DNA of 64,000 nt from Microbacterium sp. SA39. Lineage in GTDB: Bacteria; Actinomycetota; Actinomycetes; Actinomycetales; Microbacteriaceae. Location of the stretch: contig NZ_JXRU01000026.1 in assembly GCF_000967865.1 (NCBI RefSeq), forward strand, positions 49,248 through 113,247, given 5' to 3'. Below the pieces are notes generated by a model that saw only the letters and a program-made list of their open reading frames with translations, made no database searches and had not been told where the DNA came from. This document shows, piece by piece, positions 1-8,351 of this stretch (position 1 is the first letter of the stretch; the number at the start of each line of letters is the position of its first letter). The translations under genes were made by a program, and so were the position numbers.

Positions 1-105
1 GTGAACCAGGGGCCACCGACATTCAAATTCCAGATCAGAGGGCTAAACCAAGATACCGGAATACGCTCGCGAATCCGATCACGACGACCCCAAGGCGCAC
101 CCCGG
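1..105. other. window edge, no gene recognised
   Basis: This stretch is somewhat AT-richer than its surroundings and lies beyond the 3' end of the minus-strand phosphotransferase gene. I see no coding region, RNA or clear terminator in it. Confidence 0.4.
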
Positions 106-855
106 TCAAGAGCCGACCAGCGCCCGAACCCACACCTCACGATGCTCCCCCACATACCTCAGCGCCCGCGCCCAGAGCTCCCCGTGACCGTCAGCGTGCA
201 TCGATGCCCAGGGCTCCTCCCCCGTCGCCCGGGCGTCCTCCAAGAGCGCCAGCACCGCCGCCGTCCGCTCTTCCATCGCCGTCGGCAGGGCGACGCGGGT
301 GCCGCGATCCGCCTCGTACCCGTCGTCCAACGCCGCAAGGTCGCGGGCGGCGTCTTCCGGCGCGCGCTCGACATCGGACAGCGTGAACGACTGAGCCGCG
401 TACGCCAGATCCCAGAGCCGGGTGCTGGGGGCGGCGGCATCCCCATCGATGAAGACCCACCTCTCCCCGATCACGAGATTCCACGGCGCGAGGTCGTTGT
501 GGCAGACGAGGTCGGCACCGGGGGCCGGGATCGCGGTCCGCCACACGGCGTCGGCCGCCGGCACGTAACCGGCGCTGGCGTCGTGGATCCTGCGGATCAT
601 CGACCCGACCCGTCGGAACTCGTCCGCGGTCAGGCGAGGCAGGTCGATCGCCAGACTTCCGGGCACGAACTCGACGACCTGTCGCCCCTGCTCGTCTCGC
701 CCGCGCGGCTCCGGCGCCTCGACGCCCTCCGCAAGGAGAGCGGCCACCAGATCGTGCACGCTGGGCGTTGCATCCGACCACGACTTCCGCACCGTGTCGC
801 CGACACGCACCACGATCCCGCTCGCATTCCCGCCGGCCAGCACCTCTTCGTCCAC
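106..855 (-). CDS. aminoglycoside phosphotransferase-family kinase
   Basis: This 249-residue protein belongs to the APH/choline-kinase fold. The Brenner-type catalytic motif CHNDLAPWN lies near residues 118-126 and the metal-binding FIDGDAA near 135-141, where DFG-type kinases have DxD. The start is GTG with only a weak purine stretch ahead of it. Such small proteins phosphorylate hydroxyls on small molecules, but the substrate cannot be read from sequence and resistance should not be assumed. The gene diverges from the MerR-like gene at 944, with 88 bp between the two starts. Confidence 0.85.
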   Translation of the reverse strand: MDEEVLAGGNASGIVVRVGDTVRKSWSDATPSVHDLVAALLAEGVEAPEPRGRDEQGRQVVEFVPGSLAIDLPRLTADEFRRVGSMIRRIHDASAGYVPAADAVWRTAIPAPGADLVCHNDLAPWNLVIGERWVFIDGDAAAPSTRLWDLAYAAQSFTLSDVERAPEDAARDLAALDDGYEADRGTRVALPTAMEERTAAVLALLEDARATGEEPWASMHADGHGELWARALRYVGEHREVWVRALVGS

Positions 856-906
856 CCGTCGACGGTAGCGCGGAGATCATCGGCGCACATCCGACAGGCC
901 GGATAC

Positions 907-938
907 TTGACCCTGACACTGTGGCAGGTGGGAGAACT
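907..938 (+). promoter_or_regulatory. MerR-type autoregulated promoter
   Basis: A TTGACC -35 box (907-912) is followed by the near-perfect dyad CTGACAC-T-GTGGCAG (913-927) and a weak -10 (AGAACT, 933-938). The spacer is about 20 bp, longer than the usual 17 bp. MerR regulators act on such stretched spacers with a central dyad. The start codon lies 5 nt after the -10, so the transcript would be leaderless or nearly so. The assignment is inferred from geometry. Confidence 0.5.
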
Positions 939-943
939 GAGAC

Positions 944-1747
944 ATGTTATCCATCGGAGCATTCGCGCAGATCGGCCAGGTGACCCACCGGATGCTGCGG
1001 CATTGGGACACCGCCGGCCTGCTCGTGCCTGCTCACGTGGACGAGTTCAGCGGTTACCGCTCGTACGACCCTCAGCAACTGGAGCGTCTTCACCGGATCG
1101 TCGCCCTGCGTCAGCTCGGCTTCGGTCTCGACGACATCTCCTCGATCCTCGAACAGGGTGTCGATGCCGACCGCATCGCCGCGCTGCTGAAGATCCGGCG
1201 TGCCGAGGTGGAGCAGGAGCATCGGATCGCCGCAGGCCGACTCGTCGACGTGGAACGGCGGCTCCACCTCATCGAAAAGGAGAATCACATGTCCCAGATC
1301 GAGATCATCGAGAAGCCGCTCCCCGCCGTCCGCCTCGCGGCCACGCGTCACGTTGTCGCGGATCAGCCGGAGGTGGCCGGAGTCGTGGGCCCCGCGTTCG
1401 ACGCCGTCGCCGAGATCATCGGCGACGAGCCCGGTTCGCTCACCACGCCGATCGCGCAGTACGCGTCGATCGACGACGGGCTGGAGGTGGTCGTCGGCTA
1501 CGAGTACAGCGGACCGGCACGGGAGGGCTTCGAGATCATCGAGCTCCCCGCCGCCGAGGCCGCTGTCTGCGGCATCCATCTCGGATCGATGGAGCGCATC
1601 GCGGAGAGCTGGCAGGCCATCCACAACGAGACCATCGCCCGCAGCCTGGAGCTGGCCGGACCCTGCAGAGAGCTGTACGTGCGTGCGATCTCGGAAGACC
1701 AGTCCGACTGGGTCACCGAGCTGCAGCAGCCCGTCCGGCGCACCTGA
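944..1747 (+). CDS. MerR-family regulator with GyrI-like effector domain
   Basis: The 267-residue protein has an N-terminal MerR winged helix (residues 1-70, with the typical VTHRMLRHWDTAGLL and FSGYRSYD segments). A dimerisation coiled coil runs to about residue 110. A GyrI/AraC-effector-like small-molecule binding domain follows from about residue 114, where a second potential start (MSQIEIIEKPLP) sits. This BmrR/TipA-like layout fits a drug- or metabolite-responsive activator. No efflux gene lies beside it, so its target may be its own promoter or the divergent phosphotransferase. Confidence 0.88.
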   Translation: MLSIGAFAQIGQVTHRMLRHWDTAGLLVPAHVDEFSGYRSYDPQQLERLHRIVALRQLGFGLDDISSILEQGVDADRIAALLKIRRAEVEQEHRIAAGRLVDVERRLHLIEKENHMSQIEIIEKPLPAVRLAATRHVVADQPEVAGVVGPAFDAVAEIIGDEPGSLTTPIAQYASIDDGLEVVVGYEYSGPAREGFEIIELPAAEAAVCGIHLGSMERIAESWQAIHNETIARSLELAGPCRELYVRAISEDQSDWVTELQQPVRRT

Positions 1748-1761
1748 CCGGACCGAGAGTT

Positions 1762-3129
1762 CTAGAGGTTCGCACCCCCGCGATACCGCGCCGCCGGATG
1801 CCGCTCCGGCAGGCGCGGTCCCTCGCCGAAGATCCGCTCTCGCAGCGTCTCGCCGGGCACGTACGCCTCCCGCATCCGCCCCCGACGACGAAGCTCCGGC
1901 ACCACGAGCGCACCGAAGTCCTTCGCGGTGTCGAACGAGTGGTACTGGCGCAGGTTGATGCCGTCGATGCCATCCTCGTCGAGCCACCGCTCGATCGTGT
2001 CGGCGACCTGCTCGGGGGTGCCGACGGCGAAGAACCGGGAGTCCCAGGCTTCATCGACGGCGCCGGCGAACTGCCCGACCGTCAGGTGCAAGGGCAGCGC
2101 TCCGGCGTCGATCACGTCCTGCCGCGCCTCGCGCTCGAGCGCTTCCCGCACCGTGATGTCGGACGGATGCTGCAGCGGGTGGAACGGCACACTCATGTGG
2201 ATGAACGCCCCCTCGGGGTCGCGGTACGAGCGGTACGCCTCGAGCTTCGCCCGCGCCTCCTCCTCGGTCGGAGCGACGATCACCGTGGCCATCACGACGT
2301 ACCGCGTGTCCTCCGGTCGGCGGCCCTGCCGCACGCTCTCGTCGCGGATCGCCGCGATGTTGCGCTCGAGGGCCCCGGGCGGGCGGTCCGCCGTGAACAG
2401 CACCTCGGCGTTCCTCGCCGCGAACGCGATCCCTGCCTTCGAGGCGGATGCCTGGAACAGCAGCGGCACGCGCTGCAGCGAGGGCTCCGACAGATGCGGG
2501 CCCGCCACCCGGAAGTGCTCGCCCACATGATCGATCGGGCGCACGGCGCCGACTCGGCTGTACGCACCGCCTTCCTTGTCGGCGAGAACCGCGTCGTCGT
2601 CCCACGACCCTTCCCACAGCTTGTAGAGGACGTCGATGTACTCCGCCGCGATCTCGTAGCGGGTGTCATGCGGGATCTGGTCGTCGAGGCCGAAGTTGCG
2701 CGCGGCGTTCGGCAGGTACGAAGTGACGATGTTCCAGCCCACGCGCCCGCGGGTGAGGTGGTCGAGCGTCGCCATCCGCCGGGCGAACGCGAAGGGCGGC
2801 TCGTACGTGGTCGAGAAGGTCACGCCGAAGCCGACGTGCTCGGTGACGGCCGCCATCGCGGCGACCAGCAGCAGCGGGTCGATGTTCGGGATCTGCAGGC
2901 CGCGCTCGAGCGCCGGCTCGAAGCTGTCGTCGTACACGTCGTATGCTCCGACCACATCGGCGAGGAAGATCGCGTCGAAGCCCGCGGCCTCGGCGACCTG
3001 CGCGAGCTCGATCCAGTAGGAGATGTCGGCGTACCGTTCGCGCTGGTTGTCGGGCTGGCGCCACAGACCGTGCGTGATGTGGCCGGGGGTCGCCATCTCG
3101 AAAAGGTTGACGATGAGCTGCTTGGTCAC
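1762..3129 (-). CDS. LLM-class FMN-dependent monooxygenase, NtaA/SnaA/DszA family
   Basis: The 455-residue protein is a bacterial luciferase-like monooxygenase. The segments ITHGLWR, IDPLLLVAAMAAVTEHVGFG, LDHLTRGRVGWNIVTS, ARNFG and HDTRYE match the conserved skeleton of DszA (dibenzothiophene sulfone monooxygenase) and NtaA. These enzymes use FMNH2 from a separate reductase to cleave C-S or C-N bonds. It is the last gene of a five-gene minus-strand operon. Its GTG start overlaps the preceding stop by 4 nt (GTGA). An organosulfur substrate is inferred from the paired DszC-like gene and the nearby sulfur genes. No flavin reductase is present in the window. Confidence 0.88.
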   Translation of the reverse strand: MTKQLIVNLFEMATPGHITHGLWRQPDNQRERYADISYWIELAQVAEAAGFDAIFLADVVGAYDVYDDSFEPALERGLQIPNIDPLLLVAAMAAVTEHVGFGVTFSTTYEPPFAFARRMATLDHLTRGRVGWNIVTSYLPNAARNFGLDDQIPHDTRYEIAAEYIDVLYKLWEGSWDDDAVLADKEGGAYSRVGAVRPIDHVGEHFRVAGPHLSEPSLQRVPLLFQASASKAGIAFAARNAEVLFTADRPPGALERNIAAIRDESVRQGRRPEDTRYVVMATVIVAPTEEEARAKLEAYRSYRDPEGAFIHMSVPFHPLQHPSDITVREALEREARQDVIDAGALPLHLTVGQFAGAVDEAWDSRFFAVGTPEQVADTIERWLDEDGIDGINLRQYHSFDTAKDFGALVVPELRRRGRMREAYVPGETLRERIFGEGPRLPERHPAARYRGGANL

Positions 3130-4319
3130 TTCGCGGACTCCTTCGTCGACGACATCGAGGCCTGCGGCTGGTTGAACAGCGGTATCGCGGCGTTCAGCTC
3201 CCAGTCGCCGATCGCGCGTCGCCGCTGCACCGACGGGTTGTGCGTCGCGATGGTTCGCGCGTTGCGCCAGTGCCGGTCGAGCCCTCGTCCGGTGTCGACC
3301 GACGAGGCGCCGCCGACCTCGAACAGCTCCGCCGTCGCGTCGATCACCGTCGGCAGGACGGTCTGCTGCGCACGGTACACGTCGAACTGCGCCTGCGTGA
3401 ACGCGTCGGCGTCCGGCTCGCCGGCACGGTATCCCGCGAGCGCGGCATCCAGCGACCGTCCCGCCTCGAGGACCGTGGCCCGGGCGGCGAACGCCGCCGA
3501 AGACAGCGTGCCGACCACCGTCTGCACGAGCGGATCCTCGCGCGGGAACGCCTCTCCGCCGTAGCCGAAGATGCGGCGCCGAGGCTGCACGAACGCGACC
3601 GCGTCGTCGACGGCCGCGCGTCCGACGCCGGCGACGACCGCGAGCAGCACCAGCTGGAAGAAACCCATGAGGTACGGATGCCGGAACCCGTCGAGGTCGA
3701 GCGCGTAGGGCCGCACCAGCTCGGGGTCGACCACGACATCGGTGAAGGTGGTCGTGCCGCTGCCGGTGAGGCGCTGGCCGAACCCGGCCCAGTCGTCGAT
3801 CGACTCGACGCCCGGCGTGCGTGTCGACACGATCACCTGGTAGTCCTCGTCGCGGTAGCGAGCGGACAGGTCGATCCAGTCGGCGTAGATGCTGCCGGTC
3901 GTGTAGTACTTGCGTCCGTTCAGTCGAAGCTCGCCGTCCACTGACGTCAGGGTGGTCGCGAGGTCCGAGGTCGCCGTCTGCTCCGACTGCGCGTTGCCGA
4001 CGAGATCGCCCGCGAGCGCCCTCGCGTACCAGGCCTCGCGCCGCGCGGCATCCGGTTCGAAGTTCTGCATCTCGATCACCGCGAGGTGACCACGGAAGAC
4101 ATGGGCCACGTTCGAATCCGCCGCGGCGAGATCGATGATCCGGGCGAACAGAGTGGCCAGATCCACGCCCTCCCCGCCGTGCTCGACGGGAACCCGCGCA
4201 CTGCCGAACCCGGCATCCAGCAGCTCGCGCACCTCGGCGCGCGGCAGCTGCCGGTCGCGGTCGCGTTCTGCCGCACCGTCGCGCAGACGTCGAAGGAGTT
4301 CCGGGGACAGGTCAGGCAT
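3126..4319 (-). CDS. acyl-CoA dehydrogenase-fold monooxygenase, DszC/SfnB-like
   Basis: The 397-residue protein has the acyl-CoA dehydrogenase fold in its flavin-monooxygenase branch. Features include PVEHGGEGVD near residues 41-50, LVGNAQSEQTA near 113, LNGRKYYTTG near 137 and the C-terminal HNPSVQRRRAIGDWELN. The last resembles the tail of DszC/SfnB proteins. These enzymes oxygenate a substrate sulfur or related atom with reduced FMN and do not act on acyl-CoA. It sits 6 nt after the permease gene and overlaps the DszA-like gene by 4 nt, so the two oxygenases are probably made together and act in sequence. Confidence 0.82.
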   Translation of the reverse strand: MPDLSPELLRRLRDGAAERDRDRQLPRAEVRELLDAGFGSARVPVEHGGEGVDLATLFARIIDLAAADSNVAHVFRGHLAVIEMQNFEPDAARREAWYARALAGDLVGNAQSEQTATSDLATTLTSVDGELRLNGRKYYTTGSIYADWIDLSARYRDEDYQVIVSTRTPGVESIDDWAGFGQRLTGSGTTTFTDVVVDPELVRPYALDLDGFRHPYLMGFFQLVLLAVVAGVGRAAVDDAVAFVQPRRRIFGYGGEAFPREDPLVQTVVGTLSSAAFAARATVLEAGRSLDAALAGYRAGEPDADAFTQAQFDVYRAQQTVLPTVIDATAELFEVGGASSVDTGRGLDRHWRNARTIATHNPSVQRRRAIGDWELNAAIPLFNQPQASMSSTKESAK

Positions 4320-4325
4320 GTTCTC

Positions 4326-5153
4326 TCATTTCACGGCGCCGAGCGACAGCCCGGCGATCAGACGTCGCTGCGAGACGACGAAGAGCAGGAGGAGCGGAAG
4401 CGAGGTGATCACGGCCAGCGCCATCAGGCTGTTCCACTCCGCGGAGTACGTCGAGTTCTGCTGCGCCAACAGACCGCTGACGGGCAGCACGACGCCCTGC
4501 GGCAGGAAGTTGATCGCGTAGACGAACTCGCCCCACGCAGAGATGAAGACGATGCAAACTACGGTCAGGATGCCGTTGACGAGCAGGGGCACGGTGACCG
4601 AGCGGAAGGTGCGCCAGCGCCCCGCGCCGTCGAGTTCCGCCGCCTCGTAGAGCGCAGTCGGGATGGCGAGCGCGAAGGGCCGCAGCAGCATGATCGCGAA
4701 CGGGAGAAGCAGGGCGATGTCGGCGACGATCAGACCGCCGAGACTTCCGAGCAGCTTCCATGAGGCGAGCACGCTGTACAGCGGGATCACCGTCATCGGC
4801 TGCGGCACCATCTGCAGGACGAGCAGAGCCGCGAGGAACACCGTGATCACCCGGTTCCAGCCGACCGAGACGCGGCGGGCGAGCGCTGCGGCCGCCGGGA
4901 CCGCGATGAGCAGGGTGACTGCAGTGACCGCCACCGCTATCTGCACCGAGGTCAGGATCGCGCCGACTCCGTCGCCGATGACGTCGGCGTACGTGTCGAG
5001 GGTCGGCGTGAAGACGACACCGTTCGGGTCGGTCAGCACCTGCTGCTTCGTCTTGAAGGAGGTCAGCACGATCCACAGCAGTGGCAGCACGTACACAAGG
5101 CCGAGCACGACGGCGAGTACACGGAAGGTCGTGCGGAGAGGACGGCTGATCAC
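4326..5153 (-). CDS. CUT1-type ABC transporter permease (MalG-like)
   Basis: This is a 275-residue inner-membrane permease. It has an N-terminal TM segment (residues 9-24), further hydrophobic segments and the EAAELDGAG cytoplasmic EAA loop that docks the ATPase. The GTG start (5151-5153) overlaps the upstream permease stop as GTGA. An open frame continues far upstream in the same phase, but that part is antisense-like shadow within the neighbouring permease. CUT1 systems usually import oligosaccharides and polyols. No ATPase is encoded here, so a shared MsiK-type ATPase elsewhere is likely. Confidence 0.88.
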   Translation of the reverse strand: MISRPLRTTFRVLAVVLGLVYVLPLLWIVLTSFKTKQQVLTDPNGVVFTPTLDTYADVIGDGVGAILTSVQIAVAVTAVTLLIAVPAAAALARRVSVGWNRVITVFLAALLVLQMVPQPMTVIPLYSVLASWKLLGSLGGLIVADIALLLPFAIMLLRPFALAIPTALYEAAELDGAGRWRTFRSVTVPLLVNGILTVVCIVFISAWGEFVYAINFLPQGVVLPVSGLLAQQNSTYSAEWNSLMALAVITSLPLLLLFVVSQRRLIAGLSLGAVK

Positions 5154-6076
5154 GGCTGCTCCTCCCTGCGGACGGCGCGGATGTACGGCACCGCGAAGAT
5201 CGCGACGGCGAGCATCGACACCAACGCGATGGTGGCGCCGGTGCTCATCTCGAAACCGGAGAACGCCGTGTTGTAGGCCAGCACCGGCAGCGTGTTCGTC
5301 GTGGTCCCCGGACCGCCCTGGGTCGTGACGTAGAAGAAGTCGAAGCTCTTGAACGCGTAGAGCACCGTGAGGATCGCGAGGATGCCGAGGGTCGGGCGCA
5401 GCTGCGGCAGGACGATCCGCAGCTGTGTGCGCCAGTACCCGGCACCGTCCAGGGCGGCCGCCTCGAGGAGATCGTGCGGCACGGCGAGCAGAGCCCCGCG
5501 GATCACGAGCACCGAGAACGGCAGAGCCGCCCACGCGATGATGCCGGTGACCGACCACAGCGCGAGATCGGGCGAGCTGAGCCAGGCCACGGGAGGGATG
5601 CCGACGGCATCCAACGCGCTGTTGATCGGGCCCGTGTCGTCGAGGAGGAATGTGAAGGCGCTGCCCGAGACGATCGGCGGCAGCGCCCAGACGAACACCA
5701 TGACCGCGAGGACGGTCTCTGTGACGCGACCGCCGATCGAGAGGATCGACGCCCCGACGAACCCGAAGATGAAGTTGGAGGCGAGCAGCACCGCCGCCAC
5801 ACCGATCGTGCGCGCCAGCGCGAGCCAGATCTCGTCGTCGGCGAGCACCTCGACGAAGTTGTCGAAGCCGATGAACGACCACTCGCCGACGATGTTGCTC
5901 GGTCCGACGTCGCTGAGGGACATCCGCACCAGCACGATCAGCGGGTAGACCGCGAAGCCCGCGAGCAGTCCGATCGCGGGTACCAGGAACCAGATCGGAG
6001 TGCGGGCGACGGCACGCGCGAAGGCGGGACGCCCGGTCGGGCGCCCCGCTTTCATAGCTCCGACGGTCGAGCTCAC
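5150..6076 (-). CDS. CUT1-type ABC transporter permease (MalF-like)
   Basis: The 308-residue membrane protein pairs with the following permease. A first TM segment (residues about 30-50) follows an Arg-rich cytoplasmic N-terminus, and the EAAALDGAG loop lies near residue 205. Its ATG overlaps the stop of the substrate-binding protein gene (ATGA) and its own stop overlaps the next start, so the three transporter genes are translationally coupled. Together they form the importer of the organosulfur-type operon. Confidence 0.88.
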   Translation of the reverse strand: MSSTVGAMKAGRPTGRPAFARAVARTPIWFLVPAIGLLAGFAVYPLIVLVRMSLSDVGPSNIVGEWSFIGFDNFVEVLADDEIWLALARTIGVAAVLLASNFIFGFVGASILSIGGRVTETVLAVMVFVWALPPIVSGSAFTFLLDDTGPINSALDAVGIPPVAWLSSPDLALWSVTGIIAWAALPFSVLVIRGALLAVPHDLLEAAALDGAGYWRTQLRIVLPQLRPTLGILAILTVLYAFKSFDFFYVTTQGGPGTTTNTLPVLAYNTAFSGFEMSTGATIALVSMLAVAIFAVPYIRAVRREEQP

Positions 6077-7347
6077 GAGCAGCCGCCGCCGCCGTCCTCG
6101 ATCGCTGCCTTGATGTCGGCTATCGCCGCAGCACTGGCATCCGCCGCCGCCGTCTGCCCGGAGATCACACTCGAGACGGCCTCACCGAGCGCCTTCTGGA
6201 TGTTGGCGGTGTTCTCGTTCTTCGGCCACGACCCCGAGGTCTGCGCTGCGGCGACGAAAGGCTGCACCTGCGCGTTCTCCTTGATGGCGGGGAGCTCGGC
6301 GACGTCGGCGCGCACCGGGATGGATCCGGCGATGGTGAAGATCGATTCACCGGCATCCGCGGTCAGCACGGCCTCTTCGATGAACTTCCAGGCGAGGTCC
6401 TTCTTGTCTGAGGTCGCGCCGATGCCGAAGCCCTCGCCACCGGGGTAGACCACGCTCTCGCCGCCGCCCGGGGCCGGGTACTGCGTCGTGCCCCACTCGA
6501 ACTCCGCCTCCGCGGCGTTGCCGAGCTGCCAGTTGCCGTTGATCCCGAAGGCGTACTCGCCGGTGGCGAACTGCTGCCAGGAGTCGTTCTGGTCCCAGGT
6601 GGCGGTGGCCTGCGGCGTGTAGCCGTCTTTCGCCCACGTCTCGGCGCGGTCGAACGCGGCATCCACCTCTGGGCCTTCGAAGCTGCAGTAGTCGATGCCG
6701 AGGCCCAGCAGCTGCGGGGCGAACAGCCATGCGCCCTCGACCGTCGGCGCACCCGAGAGGGCGATGCCTTGGTAGGTGCCGTGCGCCTTGACCGCCTCGA
6801 GGGCCGTCTGCAGCTCGTCGAGCGTGGTCGGCGGGGCGTCGATGCCCACCTCCGACAGGATGTCCTGGTTGTAGTACAGCCCGATCAGGTTCGTGAACGG
6901 CAGCAGGTTGTACACCTTGTCATCGGTGGTCCAGGTGGCCGACGCCGAGAACTGATCCTTGTCGGCGAAGTCGTTCCAGTACTCCGTGAGATCGGCCGTC
7001 ACGCCTCCGGCCACGAGCGTCGGGTAGTCGACGACGATGTTGTTGATGAACAGGTCGGGGGTGTCGCCCGTCGCGACCGATGCGAGGAGCTTCTGGTCCT
7101 GCTGATCGCCGACGGTCTCGACGATGTCGACCGTGACGTCCGGGTTGTTCTTCTCGAATTCCTCGACCTGCGCTGCGAGCCAGTCGGCCTGAGTGCCCTG
7201 GTAGTAGCTCCAGAAGGTCAGAGTCCGGTCGTCATCGGTTCCTCCGCCGCCGGAGGAGCCGTCGGAGATGGCGCAGGCGCTGAGACCTGCGGCCAGACCG
7301 GCCGTGATGACGAGCGCGCCGACGCGCCGTGGTCGGGATGAATGCAT
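6073..7347 (-). CDS. extracellular solute-binding lipoprotein, family 1 (CUT1)
   Basis: The 424-residue lipoprotein starts at the ATG at 7345-7347, preceded by GAGGA. It has a basic n-region, a hydrophobic core and a lipobox ending in Cys25 (LSAC), then a Gly/Ser linker. The mature part (TLTFWSYYQGTQ, PDLFINN, FTNLIGLYYNQDIL, YAFGINGNWQLG) is typical of MalE-like family 1 binding proteins. A frame-compatible start further upstream (7503) would add residues before the signal peptide and is rejected. The first gene of its operon, it probably sets substrate specificity. Family resemblance points to a carbohydrate-like ligand, which is odd beside two desulfurisation-type oxygenases. Confidence 0.88.
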   Translation of the reverse strand: MHSSRPRRVGALVITAGLAAGLSACAISDGSSGGGGTDDDRTLTFWSYYQGTQADWLAAQVEEFEKNNPDVTVDIVETVGDQQDQKLLASVATGDTPDLFINNIVVDYPTLVAGGVTADLTEYWNDFADKDQFSASATWTTDDKVYNLLPFTNLIGLYYNQDILSEVGIDAPPTTLDELQTALEAVKAHGTYQGIALSGAPTVEGAWLFAPQLLGLGIDYCSFEGPEVDAAFDRAETWAKDGYTPQATATWDQNDSWQQFATGEYAFGINGNWQLGNAAEAEFEWGTTQYPAPGGGESVVYPGGEGFGIGATSDKKDLAWKFIEEAVLTADAGESIFTIAGSIPVRADVAELPAIKENAQVQPFVAAAQTSGSWPKNENTANIQKALGEAVSSVISGQTAAADASAAAIADIKAAIEDGGGGCS

Positions 7348-7507
7348 GGGAGAGATCCTCGGATGTGCGGGAGGCGATGCGGCCGAGTGGCCGCTTGAGC
7401 ACGCTAGTGACATCGCTCCCGCGCTCGCGACCGCGCCGACACAGAACGTCATGCTCTCCCTCGTGCGAGTCATCCGCCGTCGAAACATCTCCGTCATACG
7501 CACCTCC

Positions 7508-7513
7508 TAGGCT
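7508..7513 (+). promoter_or_regulatory. TAGGCT -10 box, leaderless start
   Basis: TAGGCT ends 6 nt before the ATG at 7520. Transcription would start on or next to the start codon, and no Shine-Dalgarno sequence is present. The same box precedes other genes in the window. Confidence 0.55.
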
Positions 7514-7519
7514 GGCCGC

Positions 7520-8194
7520 ATGGCACGCCCCACCCTGCTCGCCGTCTCGCACGGCACGAACGACACCGCCGGCGCCTCCGCGATCGCGGGACTCGTCGAG
7601 GCGGTCGCCGCGCGGCTTCCCGACGTCGAGGTACGAGCCGCCTTCGTCGACGTGCAGGAACCCGAGGCGGTCGACGCCCTCGCCGCCGTCGACGGTCCCG
7701 TCGTCGTGGTCCCCTTGCTGCTCTCGAGCGGATTCCACGTGCATCATGACCTGCACGGCATGGTGAAGAACAGAGCGGATGCCGTCGTCGCCGCCCCGCT
7801 CGGCCCCGACCCGCGGCTCGCCGCCGTGCTCGCGGAGCGGCTGCCCCCGGCATCCGCTCTGCCGGTGATCCTGACGGTCGCAGGATCACGCGATCCGCGC
7901 TCGCTGACGGATGCCGAGGGCATGGCCGCCGTGCTGCGCGAGCATCTCGGCCGCCCGGTCGAGCTGGCGTATCTGGCGGCGCGCGAGCCCGATCTTCCGA
8001 CGGCGCTGACGGAGCATCCGGATGCCGACGTCGCGACGTACCTCCTTGCCCGGGGGTACTTCTTCGACCTCGCGGAGCGGCAGGCCGCCGGCCGCCGCCT
8101 CGCTCTCCCGCTGCTCGACGGCGGCGCAGTGCCCGAGATGCTGGTCGACATCGTGGTGTCGCGCTACGAGGAGACGTCCGCGCTGCTCCCCTGA
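7520..8194 (+). CDS. sirohydrochlorin ferrochelatase, CbiX/SirB-like
   Basis: The 224-residue protein has two CbiX-type half domains. The N-terminal LLAVSHGTND carries the catalytic His, and VPLLLSSGFHVHHDL supplies a second His-rich metal site. The C-terminal half (residues 110-224) repeats the fold less clearly. Class II chelatases insert Fe2+ into sirohydrochlorin to make siroheme. Its position just ahead of a siroheme-dependent sulfite reductase, with cobA in the same run, supports that role over cobalt chelation. The start codon follows a TAGGCT box directly. Confidence 0.85.
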   Translation: MARPTLLAVSHGTNDTAGASAIAGLVEAVAARLPDVEVRAAFVDVQEPEAVDALAAVDGPVVVVPLLLSSGFHVHHDLHGMVKNRADAVVAAPLGPDPRLAAVLAERLPPASALPVILTVAGSRDPRSLTDAEGMAAVLREHLGRPVELAYLAAREPDLPTALTEHPDADVATYLLARGYFFDLAERQAAGRRLALPLLDGGAVPEMLVDIVVSRYEETSALLP

Positions 8195-8351
8195 CTCGCA
8201 CTGGCCTGACACGCACCGACCTCTCGCGGGAAAGTCAATATTCCGGTGAGCGTGTGTCGCCGCGTGACGCCCGCTGACGTCCTGTGTCATCGAGGTTCTT
8301 GCACCGGGTCCAAGCTCCTACCTTGAGGCGAAGCCATCCAGGGAGCAGGAC
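8195..8351 (+). promoter_or_regulatory. promoter region of the sulfite reductase-cys operon
   Basis: The 157-bp gap contains a short AT-rich patch (near 8231-8245) and a possible promoter, TTCTTG (8296-8301) with 17 bp to TACCTT (8319-8324), followed by a GGGAGCAGG-type ribosome site at about 8340. TGACAC and TGTGTC words recur (near 8210, 8252 and 8283) and could be sites for a sulfur regulator. I see no convincing riboswitch fold. Confidence 0.4.

Noticed and set aside
1..3564. A continuous plus-strand open frame of over 1100 codons at the window start
   Set aside because: It is antisense to the phosphotransferase, LLM and DszC-like genes, and crosses the MerR gene in another frame. Its translation is Arg/Pro-rich without any domain, as expected for the complement of high-GC genes.
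4326..5882. A single 518-residue permease fusion
   Set aside because: The upstream half is an out-of-frame reading of the other permease. A GTG start at 5153 overlapping its stop gives two normal-length permeases.
8195..8351. Riboswitch ahead of the sulfite reductase gene
   Set aside because: No S-box, SAM-II or cobalamin-type conserved core is visible. Only short repeated words and a promoter-like pair are present.
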